Origin: DLAJ01 sp964655525
GTDB lineage: Bacteria > Bacillota > Clostridia > Lachnospirales > Lachnospiraceae
Assembly: GCA_964655525.1 (NCBI GenBank)
Contig: CAZZNE010000019.1
Span: 9,042 to 73,041 of the forward strand
Direction: 5' to 3'
DNA: 64,000 nucleotides
Shown here: positions 16,199 to 24,361 of the stretch, piece by piece
Numbering within the stretch: the first letter of the stretch is position 1
Layout of the letters: each line of letters starts with the position of its first letter
Notes under the pieces: model-generated
Databases searched by the model: none
Seen by the model: the letters and a program-made list of their open reading frames with translations, nothing else
What the model was told of the DNA's origin: nothing
Position numbers and translations under genes: made by a program

Positions 16199-17317
16199 TT
16201 ATAACGCAGTGTCCGTGAGCCGCGTCATTGCAGTAGCGGCATCCACATACGAAATTCCCTCTCCGATCTCGAACAGATCGTCTTTTGCCATATCAAAGCA
16301 ATGCATAACCTTCGGCGAGAACTCCCCACACTCTCCGTTATGTATCATGTGAACGGCTTCCTCCGCCGGATATGCCATCTTGTAAACACGCTTGCTCACC
16401 AACGCGTCATATACATCCACAATGGATACGACCTGCGCCCAGATAGGAATCTCCTCGCCCTTCAGGCCATCGGGATAACCCTTGCCGTTATAGCGCTCAT
16501 GGTGGTGGCGGCAGATATCATAGCAGTACTTATAAAATTCGCTCTCCTCCTGCTTAAACCGCTCCAGAAGGTCACAGCCGTTCGTCGTATGCTTCTTCAT
16601 CTGCTCGAACTCCGTCGAGGTCAGCTTTCCGGGCTTTAACAAAATACTGTCGGGAATCGTGATCTTTCCGATATCATGCAGTGCGGACGCATTGACGATC
16701 AAATCGACCTGTTCTTTGGTCAGCCCGTATTCCGGATGAAATTTCATCATATAATTCATCAGAATCCGCGTAAAATATTTGACTCTCTTAATATGCTCGC
16801 CCGACTCTAAGCTTCTGAACTCGACAACGGAGCTTAAGGCATTGATCAAAAACTCATTATTCTTTTCCAGCCGCTTCTGCATATCGATAAGCTTATTCGT
16901 CCGCTCTTCCAGCTTCGCCTCCATGTCGATACGCTTCTCGAACAGCTCCAGCACGTTTAATGTACGGCGCATAACGACCTTCGCGTTAAACGGCTTGTAA
17001 ATAATATCCGACGCTCCGTACTCGTACGCCTTTAAGTCGGACTCCGCCGTTGCTTCTCCCGTGATCATAATAACCGGAATCCGATCCATATAGCCCTTTT
17101 CGGTCATATGCTCCATGACCTCCAAGCCGTTCTTTTTCGGCATCATCAGGTCAAGGAACAACATCACGATCTCATCATGTCCGGCATCCAGGATCTCGAT
17201 CGCCTGCGCGCCGTCCGCCGCCTCAAGGATACGAAACTGTTCCTTAAAGACTACCTTCAATATTTCGCGGTTAATATCCGCATCGTCTGCTATAAGTATT
17301 GTTTTCTTTTTTTCCAT
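16199..17317 (-). CDS. REC-HD-GYP response regulator, c-di-GMP phosphodiesterase
   Basis: 372 residues from the ATG at 17317 with GGGTG seven bases ahead (a GTG directly before it is possible). An N-terminal receiver has the acidic pair at residues 11-12, phospho-acceptor aspartate near 56 (LFLDLMMP) and lysine in YKPF. A coiled linker (about 125-160) leads to an HD-GYP domain with HD at 213-214 (ALHDIGK) and HHERYNGKGYPDGL near 271-284, so the metal ligands and GYP are intact. Expected role: phosphorylation-controlled breakdown of c-di-GMP, affecting motility and adhesion. It lies 200 bases upstream of the hemerythrin-receiver gene on the same strand. Confidence 0.93.
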   Translation of the reverse strand: MEKKKTILIADDADINREILKVVFKEQFRILEAADGAQAIEILDAGHDEIVMLFLDLMMPKKNGLEVMEHMTEKGYMDRIPVIMITGEATAESDLKAYEYGASDIIYKPFNAKVVMRRTLNVLELFEKRIDMEAKLEERTNKLIDMQKRLEKNNEFLINALSSVVEFRSLESGEHIKRVKYFTRILMNYMMKFHPEYGLTKEQVDLIVNASALHDIGKITIPDSILLKPGKLTSTEFEQMKKHTTNGCDLLERFKQEESEFYKYCYDICRHHHERYNGKGYPDGLKGEEIPIWAQVVSIVDVYDALVSKRVYKMAYPAEEAVHMIHNGECGEFSPKVMHCFDMAKDDLFEIGEGISYVDAATAMTRLTDTAL

Positions 17318-17455
17318 CACTCTTCACCCGTTCCTGTATAATAATTTATTTATGAAGAATCACCTTTATAGTAACTTCTCCCCATACCATATTGCAAGTA
17401 TTTTTCAGAAATATTTTCAAAAATTTGCAAAAAATACGAATTCTTTCTCGTAATG

Positions 17456-17464
17456 TGCTACAAT
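17456..17464 (+). promoter_or_regulatory. Extended -10 promoter of feoAB
   Basis: TGCTACAAT at 17456-17464 is an extended -10 element about 56 bases before the feoAB start codon. No convincing -35 hexamer and no clear Fur box are visible. Confidence 0.5.
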
Positions 17465-17520
17465 GGGTGCAGACTTACATAACGACATCCTATGATACAT
17501 ACGCCGAAGGAGGCTTTCTC

Positions 17521-19869
17521 ATGACACTCAAAGACTTGGCAATCGGAAAATCCGCCGTCATCCTTTCCGTCGGAGGGGAGGGCGCGCTGCGCCAACATTT
17601 TCTCGACATGGGTCTAATCCCGGGCGTGGAAGTGACTTTGGTCAAATTCGCACCGATGGGCGACCCGATGGAACTGCTGCTTCACGGCTACGAGCTGACG
17701 CTACGTCTTGCCGACGCCGCGCAGATCACGATCACCGAAGCGTCGCCCGCAGCGGAACAGATACAAAAAGAACGAAACAATAAGCCCATTCCGCACCCCG
17801 GTCTCGGCGAAGGCGGCAAATATCACAGCAAGGAGGAGGAACACCCCCTCCCCGATTCCGAAACGCTCACCTTTGCACTCGCGGGAAACCAGAACTGCGG
17901 AAAGACCACGCTGTTTAACCGACTGACAGGTTCCAATCAGCATGTCGGCAATTTCCCCGGCGTCACGGTCGATCGCAAGGACGGCGTCATCAAAGGCTGT
18001 CCGAATACACTCATCACCGATCTCCCCGGCATTTATTCCATGTCTCCTTATAGCAATGAGGAGCTTGTGACGCGGGGCTTCATCCTGAAGGAAAAGCCGA
18101 AGGGCATCATCAACATCGTGGACGCCTCCAACATCGAACGGAACCTCTACCTGACAATGCAGCTCATGGAATTAAACATTCCCATGGTTGTTGCGCTCAA
18201 TATGATGGACGAAGTGCGCGAAAACGGCGGTTCCATCCTGATCAATGAGATGGAGGAAGCGCTCGGCGTTCCCGTCGTGCCGATCTCCGCAGCCAAAAAC
18301 GAAGGCATCCACGAGCTGATCGAGCACGCCGTCCATGTCGCCAAATATCAGGAATGTCCGCAGCGCATGGATTTTTGCAGCGCCGACGATGAGGGAAGCG
18401 CCGTGCACCGATGCATCCACGGCATCATGCATTTGATCGAGGATCACGCAAAAAACGCAGAGATTCCGATCCGCTTCGCTGCGTCCAAAATTGTTGAAGG
18501 AGATCAAAATATTCTGGATGCGCTCGACTTAGACGAAAATGAGTTAGACATGTTGGAGCATGCCATCGTACAGATGGAAAAAGAACGCGGACTTGACCGT
18601 GCGGCCGCCATCGCGGATATGCGTTTTCATTTTATTAAAAAAATATGCAGCGAAACCGTTATCAAGGCAGGAGAGAGCAGGGAGCATATCAGAAGTCGTA
18701 AGATTGACCGTTTCCTGACCGGAAAATATACTGCCATCCCGGCATTTATCGGCATTATGGCGCTCGTATTCTTTTTGACGTTCCATGTCATCGGCTTAGG
18801 ACTGCAAAACCTGCTTGCCATGGGTATTGACTGGCTGACTGGCATCACCGACGCCGCGCTCACGGCGGGTCACGTGAATCAGGCCCTGCATTCGCTCCTC
18901 ATCGACGGCATTTTTAACGGCGTCGGCAGCGTCTTAAGTTTTCTGCCGATCATCGTGACGCTATTTTTCTTTTTATCCATGCTGGAGGACAGCGGCTACA
19001 TGGCGCGCGTTGCTTTTGTAATGGATAAATTATTGCGCAAGATCGGACTTTCCGGGCGCAGCATCGTGCCGATGCTCATCGGTTTCGGCTGCACGGTTCC
19101 CGGCGTCATGGCAAGCCGGACGCTCTCATCCGAGCGCGACCGCAAAATGACGATCCTGCTCACGCCTTTTATGAGCTGCTCCGCCAAGCTGCCCATCTAC
19201 GGCTTTTTTACCGCGGCGTTTTTCCCCCGTTTCGGCGCGCTTATCATGATCCTGCTCTATTTCGGCGGCATCGCGGTCGGCATTCTCGCTGCGCTCATCA
19301 TGAAAAACAGCCTTTTCCGCGGCGAACCTGTCCCTTTTGTCATGGAGCTTCCCAACTATCGTCTGCCGGGCTTCAAAAACGTCATGCAGCTTTTGTGGGA
19401 TAAGGCAAAAGACTTCCTGCAGCGGGCGTTCACGGTCATTTTTATCGCCACGATCGTGATCTGGTTTTTGCAGACGTTCAACCTGCATTTTAATATGGTT
19501 TCCGACTCGCAGGACAGCATACTCGCGCTTCTTGCGGGGCTGATCGCGCCGGTCTTTACGCCGCTCGGTTTTGGAGACTGGCGGATTTCGACGGCGCTGA
19601 TCACCGGCTTTATGGCAAAAGAAAGCGTTGTGGCAACGCTTTCCGTGCTCATTCCTTCCGAAGCCTTGCTCTATGGGCTTCTGACGCCGGTTAACGCCGC
19701 TTCGCTGCTCGTATTCTGTCTGCTCTATACCCCCTGTGTTGCGGCGATCGCCGCTGTCAGGCGGGAGCTTGGCGCGAAATGGGCATGCGCCGTCGTCATC
19801 GGACAATGCGTGATCGCATGGCTCGCCGCCCTCCTCGTCCATTTTGTGGGAACACTATTTGCGTTGTAG
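17521..19869 (+). CDS. feoB: FeoA-FeoB fusion ferrous iron transporter
   Basis: 782 residues from the ATG at 17521 with GGAGG nine bases ahead. Residues 1-72 are a FeoA (SH3-like) domain (LRQHFLDMGLIPGVEVTL). After a charged linker comes the FeoB G domain: G1 GNQNCGKTT at 122-130, G3 DLPG at 167-170 and G4 NMMD at 227-230, then a helical regulatory domain and the membrane part with two Gate motifs of hydrophobic helices (about 455-782). It imports Fe2+ across the cytoplasmic membrane. In many bacteria feoA is a separate gene; the fusion is known in some Clostridia and Bacteroidota. It converges on the small ADP-ribosyltransferase-like module with only 10 bases between. Confidence 0.96.
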   Translation: MTLKDLAIGKSAVILSVGGEGALRQHFLDMGLIPGVEVTLVKFAPMGDPMELLLHGYELTLRLADAAQITITEASPAAEQIQKERNNKPIPHPGLGEGGKYHSKEEEHPLPDSETLTFALAGNQNCGKTTLFNRLTGSNQHVGNFPGVTVDRKDGVIKGCPNTLITDLPGIYSMSPYSNEELVTRGFILKEKPKGIINIVDASNIERNLYLTMQLMELNIPMVVALNMMDEVRENGGSILINEMEEALGVPVVPISAAKNEGIHELIEHAVHVAKYQECPQRMDFCSADDEGSAVHRCIHGIMHLIEDHAKNAEIPIRFAASKIVEGDQNILDALDLDENELDMLEHAIVQMEKERGLDRAAAIADMRFHFIKKICSETVIKAGESREHIRSRKIDRFLTGKYTAIPAFIGIMALVFFLTFHVIGLGLQNLLAMGIDWLTGITDAALTAGHVNQALHSLLIDGIFNGVGSVLSFLPIIVTLFFFLSMLEDSGYMARVAFVMDKLLRKIGLSGRSIVPMLIGFGCTVPGVMASRTLSSERDRKMTILLTPFMSCSAKLPIYGFFTAAFFPRFGALIMILLYFGGIAVGILAALIMKNSLFRGEPVPFVMELPNYRLPGFKNVMQLLWDKAKDFLQRAFTVIFIATIVIWFLQTFNLHFNMVSDSQDSILALLAGLIAPVFTPLGFGDWRISTALITGFMAKESVVATLSVLIPSEALLYGLLTPVNAASLLVFCLLYTPCVAAIAAVRRELGAKWACAVVIGQCVIAWLAALLVHFVGTLFAL

Positions 19870-19879
19870 GAATCTGCTA

Positions 19880-20107
19880 TCATTCCAAAACAGGGACAGC
19901 GCAAGCGTGCTTCCCTGTTGCAAGCAGACTGTCAATGTCCATATATGCATTCTCGATCCGCTCTGTATGATAGCCCCAATAATTATCCAAAATTGTCTGC
20001 GTAATGCCATGTGCATCCCATTCCTTTAGCACATCGCCTGTCTTCCTTTTTTTATATGCCGCATAAAATTCTAATAAATACATAAAGAATTTCATTTCCT
20101 CTGACAT
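19880..20107 (-). CDS. DUF3791-like small protein, third gene of ART-like module
   Basis: 75 residues from the ATG at 20107 with AGAGGTG seven bases ahead; an in-frame GTG at 20116 overlaps that site. The pattern MKFFMYLLEFYAAYKKRKTG ... YWGYHTERIENAYMDIDSLL, with a YxxxH and a terminal DID motif, resembles DUF3791, a family of small helical proteins often beside DUF3990 genes. It is separated by one base from the stop of the preceding 81-residue protein. Its last codons contain a strong hairpin that may terminate the operon. It may be an antitoxin or adaptor; this is inference from context. Confidence 0.6.
   Translation of the reverse strand: MSEEMKFFMYLLEFYAAYKKRKTGDVLKEWDAHGITQTILDNYWGYHTERIENAYMDIDSLLATGKHACAVPVLE
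19889..19919. terminator. Hairpin at the feoB / ART-module junction
   Basis: AACAGGGA (19889-19896) pairs with TCCCTGTT (19912-19919), extended by AGC/GCT inside. On the minus strand it is followed by TTTTGG. It overlaps the last codons of the small protein and may stop both convergent units. Confidence 0.5.
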
Positions 20108-20108
20108 C

Positions 20109-20354
20109 TTACTCACCTCTTATATAGACAGAGTTTCTTGGATCTCCTGTTATTTTCTCGCTTTCCCATATCTCAAATATTGCGCCAGCGCCAAATGAAG
20201 TCATACCATATTCTTCGTTTTCCAGCATTTCGTGTGTTTTGGATGAAACAAATACCCGAAGTGCATCTAAATAACTATATCCATACTTTTGGGCGATCAT
20301 TTGAACAACTTCAACATTATAATAATCAATCGTTTCCGGTTCTAATCGCTTCAT
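20109..20354 (-). CDS. Small protein, DUF3791-related, second gene of ART-like module
   Basis: 81 residues. The sequence VVQMIAQKYGYSYLDALRVF followed by SSKTHEMLENEEYGM and a WESE turn resembles the small helical partners found with DUF3990 proteins (SK-T/Y and L-x-(D/E)-E pattern). The ATG overlaps the TGA of the DUF3990 gene by four bases, so the two are coupled, as is usual for toxin-antitoxin pairs. No signal peptide or membrane helix. Assignment to DUF3791 is from pattern memory only. Confidence 0.6.
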   Translation of the reverse strand: MKRLEPETIDYYNVEVVQMIAQKYGYSYLDALRVFVSSKTHEMLENEEYGMTSFGAGAIFEIWESEKITGDPRNSVYIRGE

Positions 20355-20830
20355 ACGCTTTTCGCCTCCACAAATTTCAAAACAGTAAGAGACTTCTCTG
20401 ATCTGAAAACATACTGGTCCTTGAGCTTTTGGGGAAGAAGCAATTGTATGGCTATCTCTTCCGGGAAGTATCCTTTCAGATAATTATTTACAGTCCGAAT
20501 AGCTTGGTCATTCGCAACCGGACCTATCACTACATCATACTCCCCGTCCGTAGGTTTTCCTGTTCTGTTTGCCGCAATATATCTGAGCCATTCTTTGTTT
20601 GCGGCTTCAAATATCAGTGATTCTAGTTTTTCAAATGCTCCCTGCTCAATTTCAAAGATCGAAACGGTCGGGATGCCTGTTTCACGATTATTGGTTGTAC
20701 GAAATGCCCATTTTTTCGCCTGTTCAAAATCACTGGTCAGGTAAAACCCTGCTCCAAAATCCAACAATCTTTTAGACGGAATCAATTTCGGTTCTTTCAC
20801 TTCCATATTACTGCCGTGATACAAAATCAT
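20351..20830 (-). CDS. DUF3990 ADP-ribosyltransferase-like protein
   Basis: 159 residues with an AAAGGAAA ribosome site. The N-terminus MILYHGSNMEV, then LDFGAGFYLTSDFEQAKKWA, is the hallmark of DUF3990, a member of the ADP-ribosyltransferase superfamily: the histidine of YHGS and the tyrosine of GFYLT would line the NAD pocket, and EEIAIQLL near residue 125 would supply the third acidic or glutamine position. It probably modifies a cellular target, or is a DarT-like toxin. It leads a three-gene, overlapping minus-strand operon with lower apparent GC than its neighbours, a sign of acquired DNA. Confidence 0.7.
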   Translation of the reverse strand: MILYHGSNMEVKEPKLIPSKRLLDFGAGFYLTSDFEQAKKWAFRTTNNRETGIPTVSIFEIEQGAFEKLESLIFEAANKEWLRYIAANRTGKPTDGEYDVVIGPVANDQAIRTVNNYLKGYFPEEIAIQLLLPQKLKDQYVFRSEKSLTVLKFVEAKSV

Positions 20831-20860
20831 GATGATTTCCTTTCGCTTATACGGAGAGTA

Positions 20861-20889
20861 AGTATAAATATAAAGTTAGGATAACACAA
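20861..20889 (-). promoter_or_regulatory. Promoter of the ART-like module
   Basis: Minus strand TTGTGT (20889-20884), a 17-base spacer and TATACT (20866-20861) precede the DUF3990 start codon by about 30 bases. Confidence 0.6.
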
Positions 20890-20936
20890 ATCCATAAAAG
20901 TTCAACATTCGTTTAGTATGATATCCAGATCAAAGA

Positions 20937-21659
20937 TCAAACCCCCGCTTCCGTCAGCACGACGAGCAGATCATGATACCGCTCGCTCTTTTGTCGGATG
21001 TCCTCCTCGGTCACGCCGTAGTAGCGGTGAATATCCGCCATGATACCCTGCGCCTGCTTCATGAGCCGCTTTCCTCCGTGGCGGCGCATATTTGACGCAC
21101 TGCATCCGCCCATCAAAAGACCATGCTCTTTTTCCAGTTCGATATGTACCTCGCTCCACTCGCCCGGCGTGATCTTATAGCAGCGATAGTCCATCGGCAC
21201 CCTATTTTCCGCCAACGCAGCAGCACGCTCCTGCATGCGCGTGCACTCCTCCATGAACTTCTCTAATACTTGCTTCCGTTCTTCTTCCCCCATCTTTTGT
21301 AACGCTTCTCTGTCCGGCTTTTGGGGTTTTTCTCCCACCAGCTCCGGATGATACTTCATTGCAAGCGCCGCCTGCATATTTTTGCAGTTCTCAAGATAGG
21401 TCGCATCGTCGTGCGGCACCTCGACCGCGCCGTAGCGTTCGATCATGTATGCCGTAAGCTCGTCCATGCTGTGCGCGCCGGGCCGAATGCTCCTCGCCGC
21501 TCTCGCACGCTTCCACTTCCGCCTGATATTATGATAAGTCCTTTTCCATCTGCGGTACAGATTCTTCTCTTTTATTTTTCCTCCGCCCGCTAAAAAAATA
21601 CTGGTGGGACCGTCGCTTCCGCCGATCACCGTCACGGCGGACGCTGTTTTTTCGCGCAT
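20937..21659 (-). CDS. Unrecognised protein with N-terminal GGSDGPT peptide
   Basis: 240 residues from an ATG with GAGGAGC ahead. Residues 11-24 read VIGGSDGPTSIFLA, the peptide that in sodium-translocating decarboxylase beta subunits sits in a membrane loop. The remainder is soluble, rich in charged helices (KWKRARAARSIRPG, EEERKQVLEKFMEECTRM) and has no membrane segments, so it cannot be a decarboxylase subunit. I do not recognise the rest. The later part contains a G-GGCSASNM patch and a YYGVTEEDIRQKSERYHDLL helix. Automatic pipelines would likely mislabel it as oxaloacetate decarboxylase beta. It is a single gene between the ART-like module and the GH26-like gene. Confidence 0.5.
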   Translation of the reverse strand: MREKTASAVTVIGGSDGPTSIFLAGGGKIKEKNLYRRWKRTYHNIRRKWKRARAARSIRPGAHSMDELTAYMIERYGAVEVPHDDATYLENCKNMQAALAMKYHPELVGEKPQKPDREALQKMGEEERKQVLEKFMEECTRMQERAAALAENRVPMDYRCYKITPGEWSEVHIELEKEHGLLMGGCSASNMRRHGGKRLMKQAQGIMADIHRYYGVTEEDIRQKSERYHDLLVVLTEAGV

Positions 21660-21734
21660 ACCTTCGCTCCTCTTTTCGCTATCCCTGCACCGGATTACCT
21701 GTTTTGCGCAATCCGAACTCTCCTCACGCGTTTC

Positions 21735-23150
21735 TCATCCGACCTTGCCCGGTACTTCATAGCGGATCCGAAACTGCGGTGCGCTCTTTAACTCGGCATA
21801 ATAATTCGTCGCCCAGTCGTCTTTGTCCGTCACCGGATTGATACCGTCCGCAGGCGGTGCAAACATGGATACGGTAACCGTCTGTCCTGCCGCGACCGGA
21901 TTCTCCCAAAACGCCGGCATCAGATCGATCGTCTTTGTGGCGGGCGCTTTATAAAACCAGCGTCCGTTTACGTTAAGCATCATGCCAATCTCATCCTCGA
22001 TCGTGATCTCACAGAAGTCCGGCTGCTTCTCAAACGTGACCGGAACGCAGATTCCGTCCGCATCCTCCGAGCCACCCCAGCGCAGTACCGCCGGAAACTG
22101 CGCCTGCTCTCCCGCAGTCATGACCGGATTAAAATACGGGTCTGCAAGAATCTCCTGATAATCCTTTAACAGTGGCTGTTCAATGCCGACTGCCTTATTA
22201 TTCGGGTCTTCCTGCTCCAAGCCAAGTCTTCCCCTGTCGCGGAACTGATACATGGAAATGCCCTGAAACCAATCCGCCTTCTCGTCGCGCACTTTCCACG
22301 CAAAGCGCTTCACCGCCTCGCCCTGTTCTGCCGCCCCGGTCACATCGCCGTCCACGTTAAACTCCGCCGTCGTCATCGGCTTTGCACCGCAAAGCTTCGT
22401 CAAATACGCCGCCGTCTTTTTGTAAGCTTCAAATGTATATTCCACACTTGTCGCGGTATATTTTCCGCCGCCGGCCTCCGCAATGTCGTAGGGCCAGCCA
22501 TAATGGAGCGCAAGATAACGGTCCGCCGACCAAATATCCGCCGCCTTGTACGCGTCTATGAGCGCTTTCTCCTGCTCCATCTCCGAGCCGTCATCTTTCA
22601 AAAATCCCGCGCAGAGGATCGTCTGCACGTTCGGGGCTTCCTCCTTGATGATCCGGTCAAAGCGTACGAAAAACTGTCCGATCTCCTCAAAACTGTAACG
22701 CTTATTGTGCGTAAACCAGTCCCCCGTGCACTCATGATTGATACGAATGCGCATTCTGCCGAACTGCCGCAAGTCGCGTGCGACCGCGCGCAGCTCGTCA
22801 TCCGAAAGCCCGCAGTCCACGGTCAGCGTCAACAGTACATCCTGTCCGTGCCTGCGAATATCCTTCATCTGCTCAAAAGGCTGCCCGCCCACCCCATACG
22901 GGAAATAATCGTCATACGGATAATCCCACTGAAAATGAATCTCCATATCCTTGCAAGCCTCGCTGATACGCTGCGGCCACTGTTCATCGTGCGGGTACAG
23001 CGTATACATGATGTTGACGCAGCGGTGCGGCCGTTTCAGCTTCCATAAAATATAATCCTGATTCACATACTCCGCGCGCTCGCTGCCGTCTCCTAAGTCG
23101 AGCCCGCATGCCGCCTTCCCCAAATGTACCTTTTGATACTGTTTTTCCAT
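21735..23150 (-). CDS. GH26-like (clan A) glycoside hydrolase, cytoplasmic
   Basis: 471 residues from the ATG at 23150 (GGAGGG nine bases ahead); longer readings run into the traX promoter. No signal peptide. A TIM-barrel-like pattern is suggested by RIRINHECTGDWFTHN, with E140 as probable acid/base (HE-x-x-GxWF as in GH26 mannanases), and MTTAEFNVDG with E263 as probable nucleophile. The C-terminal 130 residues look beta-rich (carbohydrate-binding-like). Substrate unknown; beta-mannan or a related glucan is a guess from GH26. Family assignment is by motif resemblance only and other clan A families (GH39, GH5-like) remain possible. Confidence 0.5.
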   Translation of the reverse strand: MEKQYQKVHLGKAACGLDLGDGSERAEYVNQDYILWKLKRPHRCVNIMYTLYPHDEQWPQRISEACKDMEIHFQWDYPYDDYFPYGVGGQPFEQMKDIRRHGQDVLLTLTVDCGLSDDELRAVARDLRQFGRMRIRINHECTGDWFTHNKRYSFEEIGQFFVRFDRIIKEEAPNVQTILCAGFLKDDGSEMEQEKALIDAYKAADIWSADRYLALHYGWPYDIAEAGGGKYTATSVEYTFEAYKKTAAYLTKLCGAKPMTTAEFNVDGDVTGAAEQGEAVKRFAWKVRDEKADWFQGISMYQFRDRGRLGLEQEDPNNKAVGIEQPLLKDYQEILADPYFNPVMTAGEQAQFPAVLRWGGSEDADGICVPVTFEKQPDFCEITIEDEIGMMLNVNGRWFYKAPATKTIDLMPAFWENPVAAGQTVTVSMFAPPADGINPVTDKDDWATNYYAELKSAPQFRIRYEVPGKVG

Positions 23151-23189
23151 AAAAAAATACCCTCCGTCCTTTTTATTTAATCGCAATGA

Positions 23190-23218
23190 TTGACCTGTTT
23201 CTTTGATTGTTATAGAAT
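23190..23218 (+). promoter_or_regulatory. Sigma-A promoter of traX
   Basis: TTGACC (23190-23195), a 17-base spacer and TAGAAT (23213-23218). The expected start near 23225 places two hairpins (23236-23264 and 23268-23288) in the leader. Confidence 0.75.
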
Positions 23219-23235
23219 AATATCGCCTGCATACA

Positions 23236-23288
23236 ATGGGAGACTCCCATTTGGAGTCTCCCATCAAGAAATTCCCGATGGGAATTTC
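23236..23288 (+). other. Two tandem covarying hairpins in the traX leader
   Basis: Stem 1 is ATGGGAGACTCC with GGAGTCTCCCAT (23236-23247 and 23253-23264); stem 2 is GAAATTCCC with GGGAATTTC (23268-23276 and 23280-23288). The two units align to each other with compensating changes in both arms (GAGACTCC versus GAAATTCC), as if duplicated and kept as structures. Neither has a T tract. Confidence 0.6.
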
Positions 23289-23323
23289 CCGTTAGGCAAA
23301 TCTACACAACAAGGAGTTTTATT

Positions 23324-24361
23324 ATGACTACTGCAAATTCCACAACAGCAGGTGCTACAGGCGCCGCGTTCTCATCTCCTGCCAAAAAAGGATTCACCGG
23401 AAGCACGATCAAACTGATCGCCATCATTGCCATGCTGATCGATCACACTGCCGCAGTCATCCTGGAACGCATGATGATGCGCGAGGGTTACATGCTCGCC
23501 ATGTCAAACAACGATTTGATGCCGGCATGGATCGCCGGACACAGGCTTCTTTATATCTCCTATATGGCAATGCGCCTGATCGGCCGCTTTGGCTTTCCCA
23601 TTTTCTGTTTCCTGCTTGTGGAGGGCTTCCTACATACGCACAACCGTATCAAATACGCGCTGCGTCTGCTTCTGTTTGCCTTCATCTCCGAGATTCCCTT
23701 TGATTTCGCTTTTCGCGGGAAATGGTTTTATGCAGGCTATCAGAACGTATTCTTTACCCTGTTCCTTGGTCTGCTCGCCATGTGCGCTTTTTCCTTTTTT
23801 AAAGAATGCCTCGAGCGGCTTAAGGGCGGTGTGCCGGGCATGATCTGCCTGATCACCGGCATTGTCTGTGTCGGCGGCTACGGCAGCCTCCTGCTCGATA
23901 ATCTGACCTATGCGCTGCTTGGCGAGTTCCTCGATCCGGGGCTGAGCGCATTTCAATTTTGGATCCTATGCGCCGGCATCTATAGCGCCATTACCGCGCT
24001 GATTCTCATTCTCATTTCCAAAAAGCACGGACTTTTGCGGGCTCAGATCATCGGTGCGGATCTCGCGATCCTCTGCTTCGCGGCGTATGCCGCCGATCTG
24101 CTCAAGACTGACTATGCCGGCATGGGCGTTATCACGATCGCTCTGATGTATGCTCTCCGCAAACACCCCGTAAGATCCATGTTCGCAGGTTGTATCTGCC
24201 TGACGCTCATGGACGTTTCGGAAGTCACGGCATTCCTCATGCTCATTCCGATCTCCAAATATAACGGGCAGCGCGGACTCAGTCTGAAATATGTTTTTTA
24301 CGCATTCTACCCCGTCCATCTCGGTCTTTTATATCTGATCTGTCGGGCAATGGGGCTATAA
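23324..24361 (+). CDS. TraX-family membrane protein
   Basis: 345 residues with an AAGGAG site. About nine hydrophobic helices; the signature KLIAIIAMLIDH near residues 30-41, RFGFPIFCFLLVEGF near 88-102, SEIPFD near 123 and a final YAFYPVHL are typical of the TraX family, named after the F plasmid pilin acetylase; chromosomal relatives in Firmicutes have no proven role, perhaps acyl transfer at the membrane. Its stop codon overlaps, in a shared CTATAA palindrome, that of the convergent flotillin gene. Leader hairpins suggest post-transcriptional control. Confidence 0.85.
   Translation: MTTANSTTAGATGAAFSSPAKKGFTGSTIKLIAIIAMLIDHTAAVILERMMMREGYMLAMSNNDLMPAWIAGHRLLYISYMAMRLIGRFGFPIFCFLLVEGFLHTHNRIKYALRLLLFAFISEIPFDFAFRGKWFYAGYQNVFFTLFLGLLAMCAFSFFKECLERLKGGVPGMICLITGIVCVGGYGSLLLDNLTYALLGEFLDPGLSAFQFWILCAGIYSAITALILILISKKHGLLRAQIIGADLAILCFAAYAADLLKTDYAGMGVITIALMYALRKHPVRSMFAGCICLTLMDVSEVTAFLMLIPISKYNGQRGLSLKYVFYAFYPVHLGLLYLICRAMGL

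Noticed and set aside
17393..17520. Fur box upstream of feoAB
   Set aside because: No sequence close to the TGATAAT-type dyad was found.
19126..19842. 238-residue minus-strand frame inside feoB
   Set aside because: Opposite the FeoB membrane domain; charge-rich shadow without start signals.
20937..21659. Oxaloacetate decarboxylase beta subunit
   Set aside because: Only the GGSDGPT peptide matches; the protein has no membrane helices and is too short.
23236..23288. CRISPR-like repeats
   Set aside because: Only two diverged units and no spacers; interpreted as leader hairpins.
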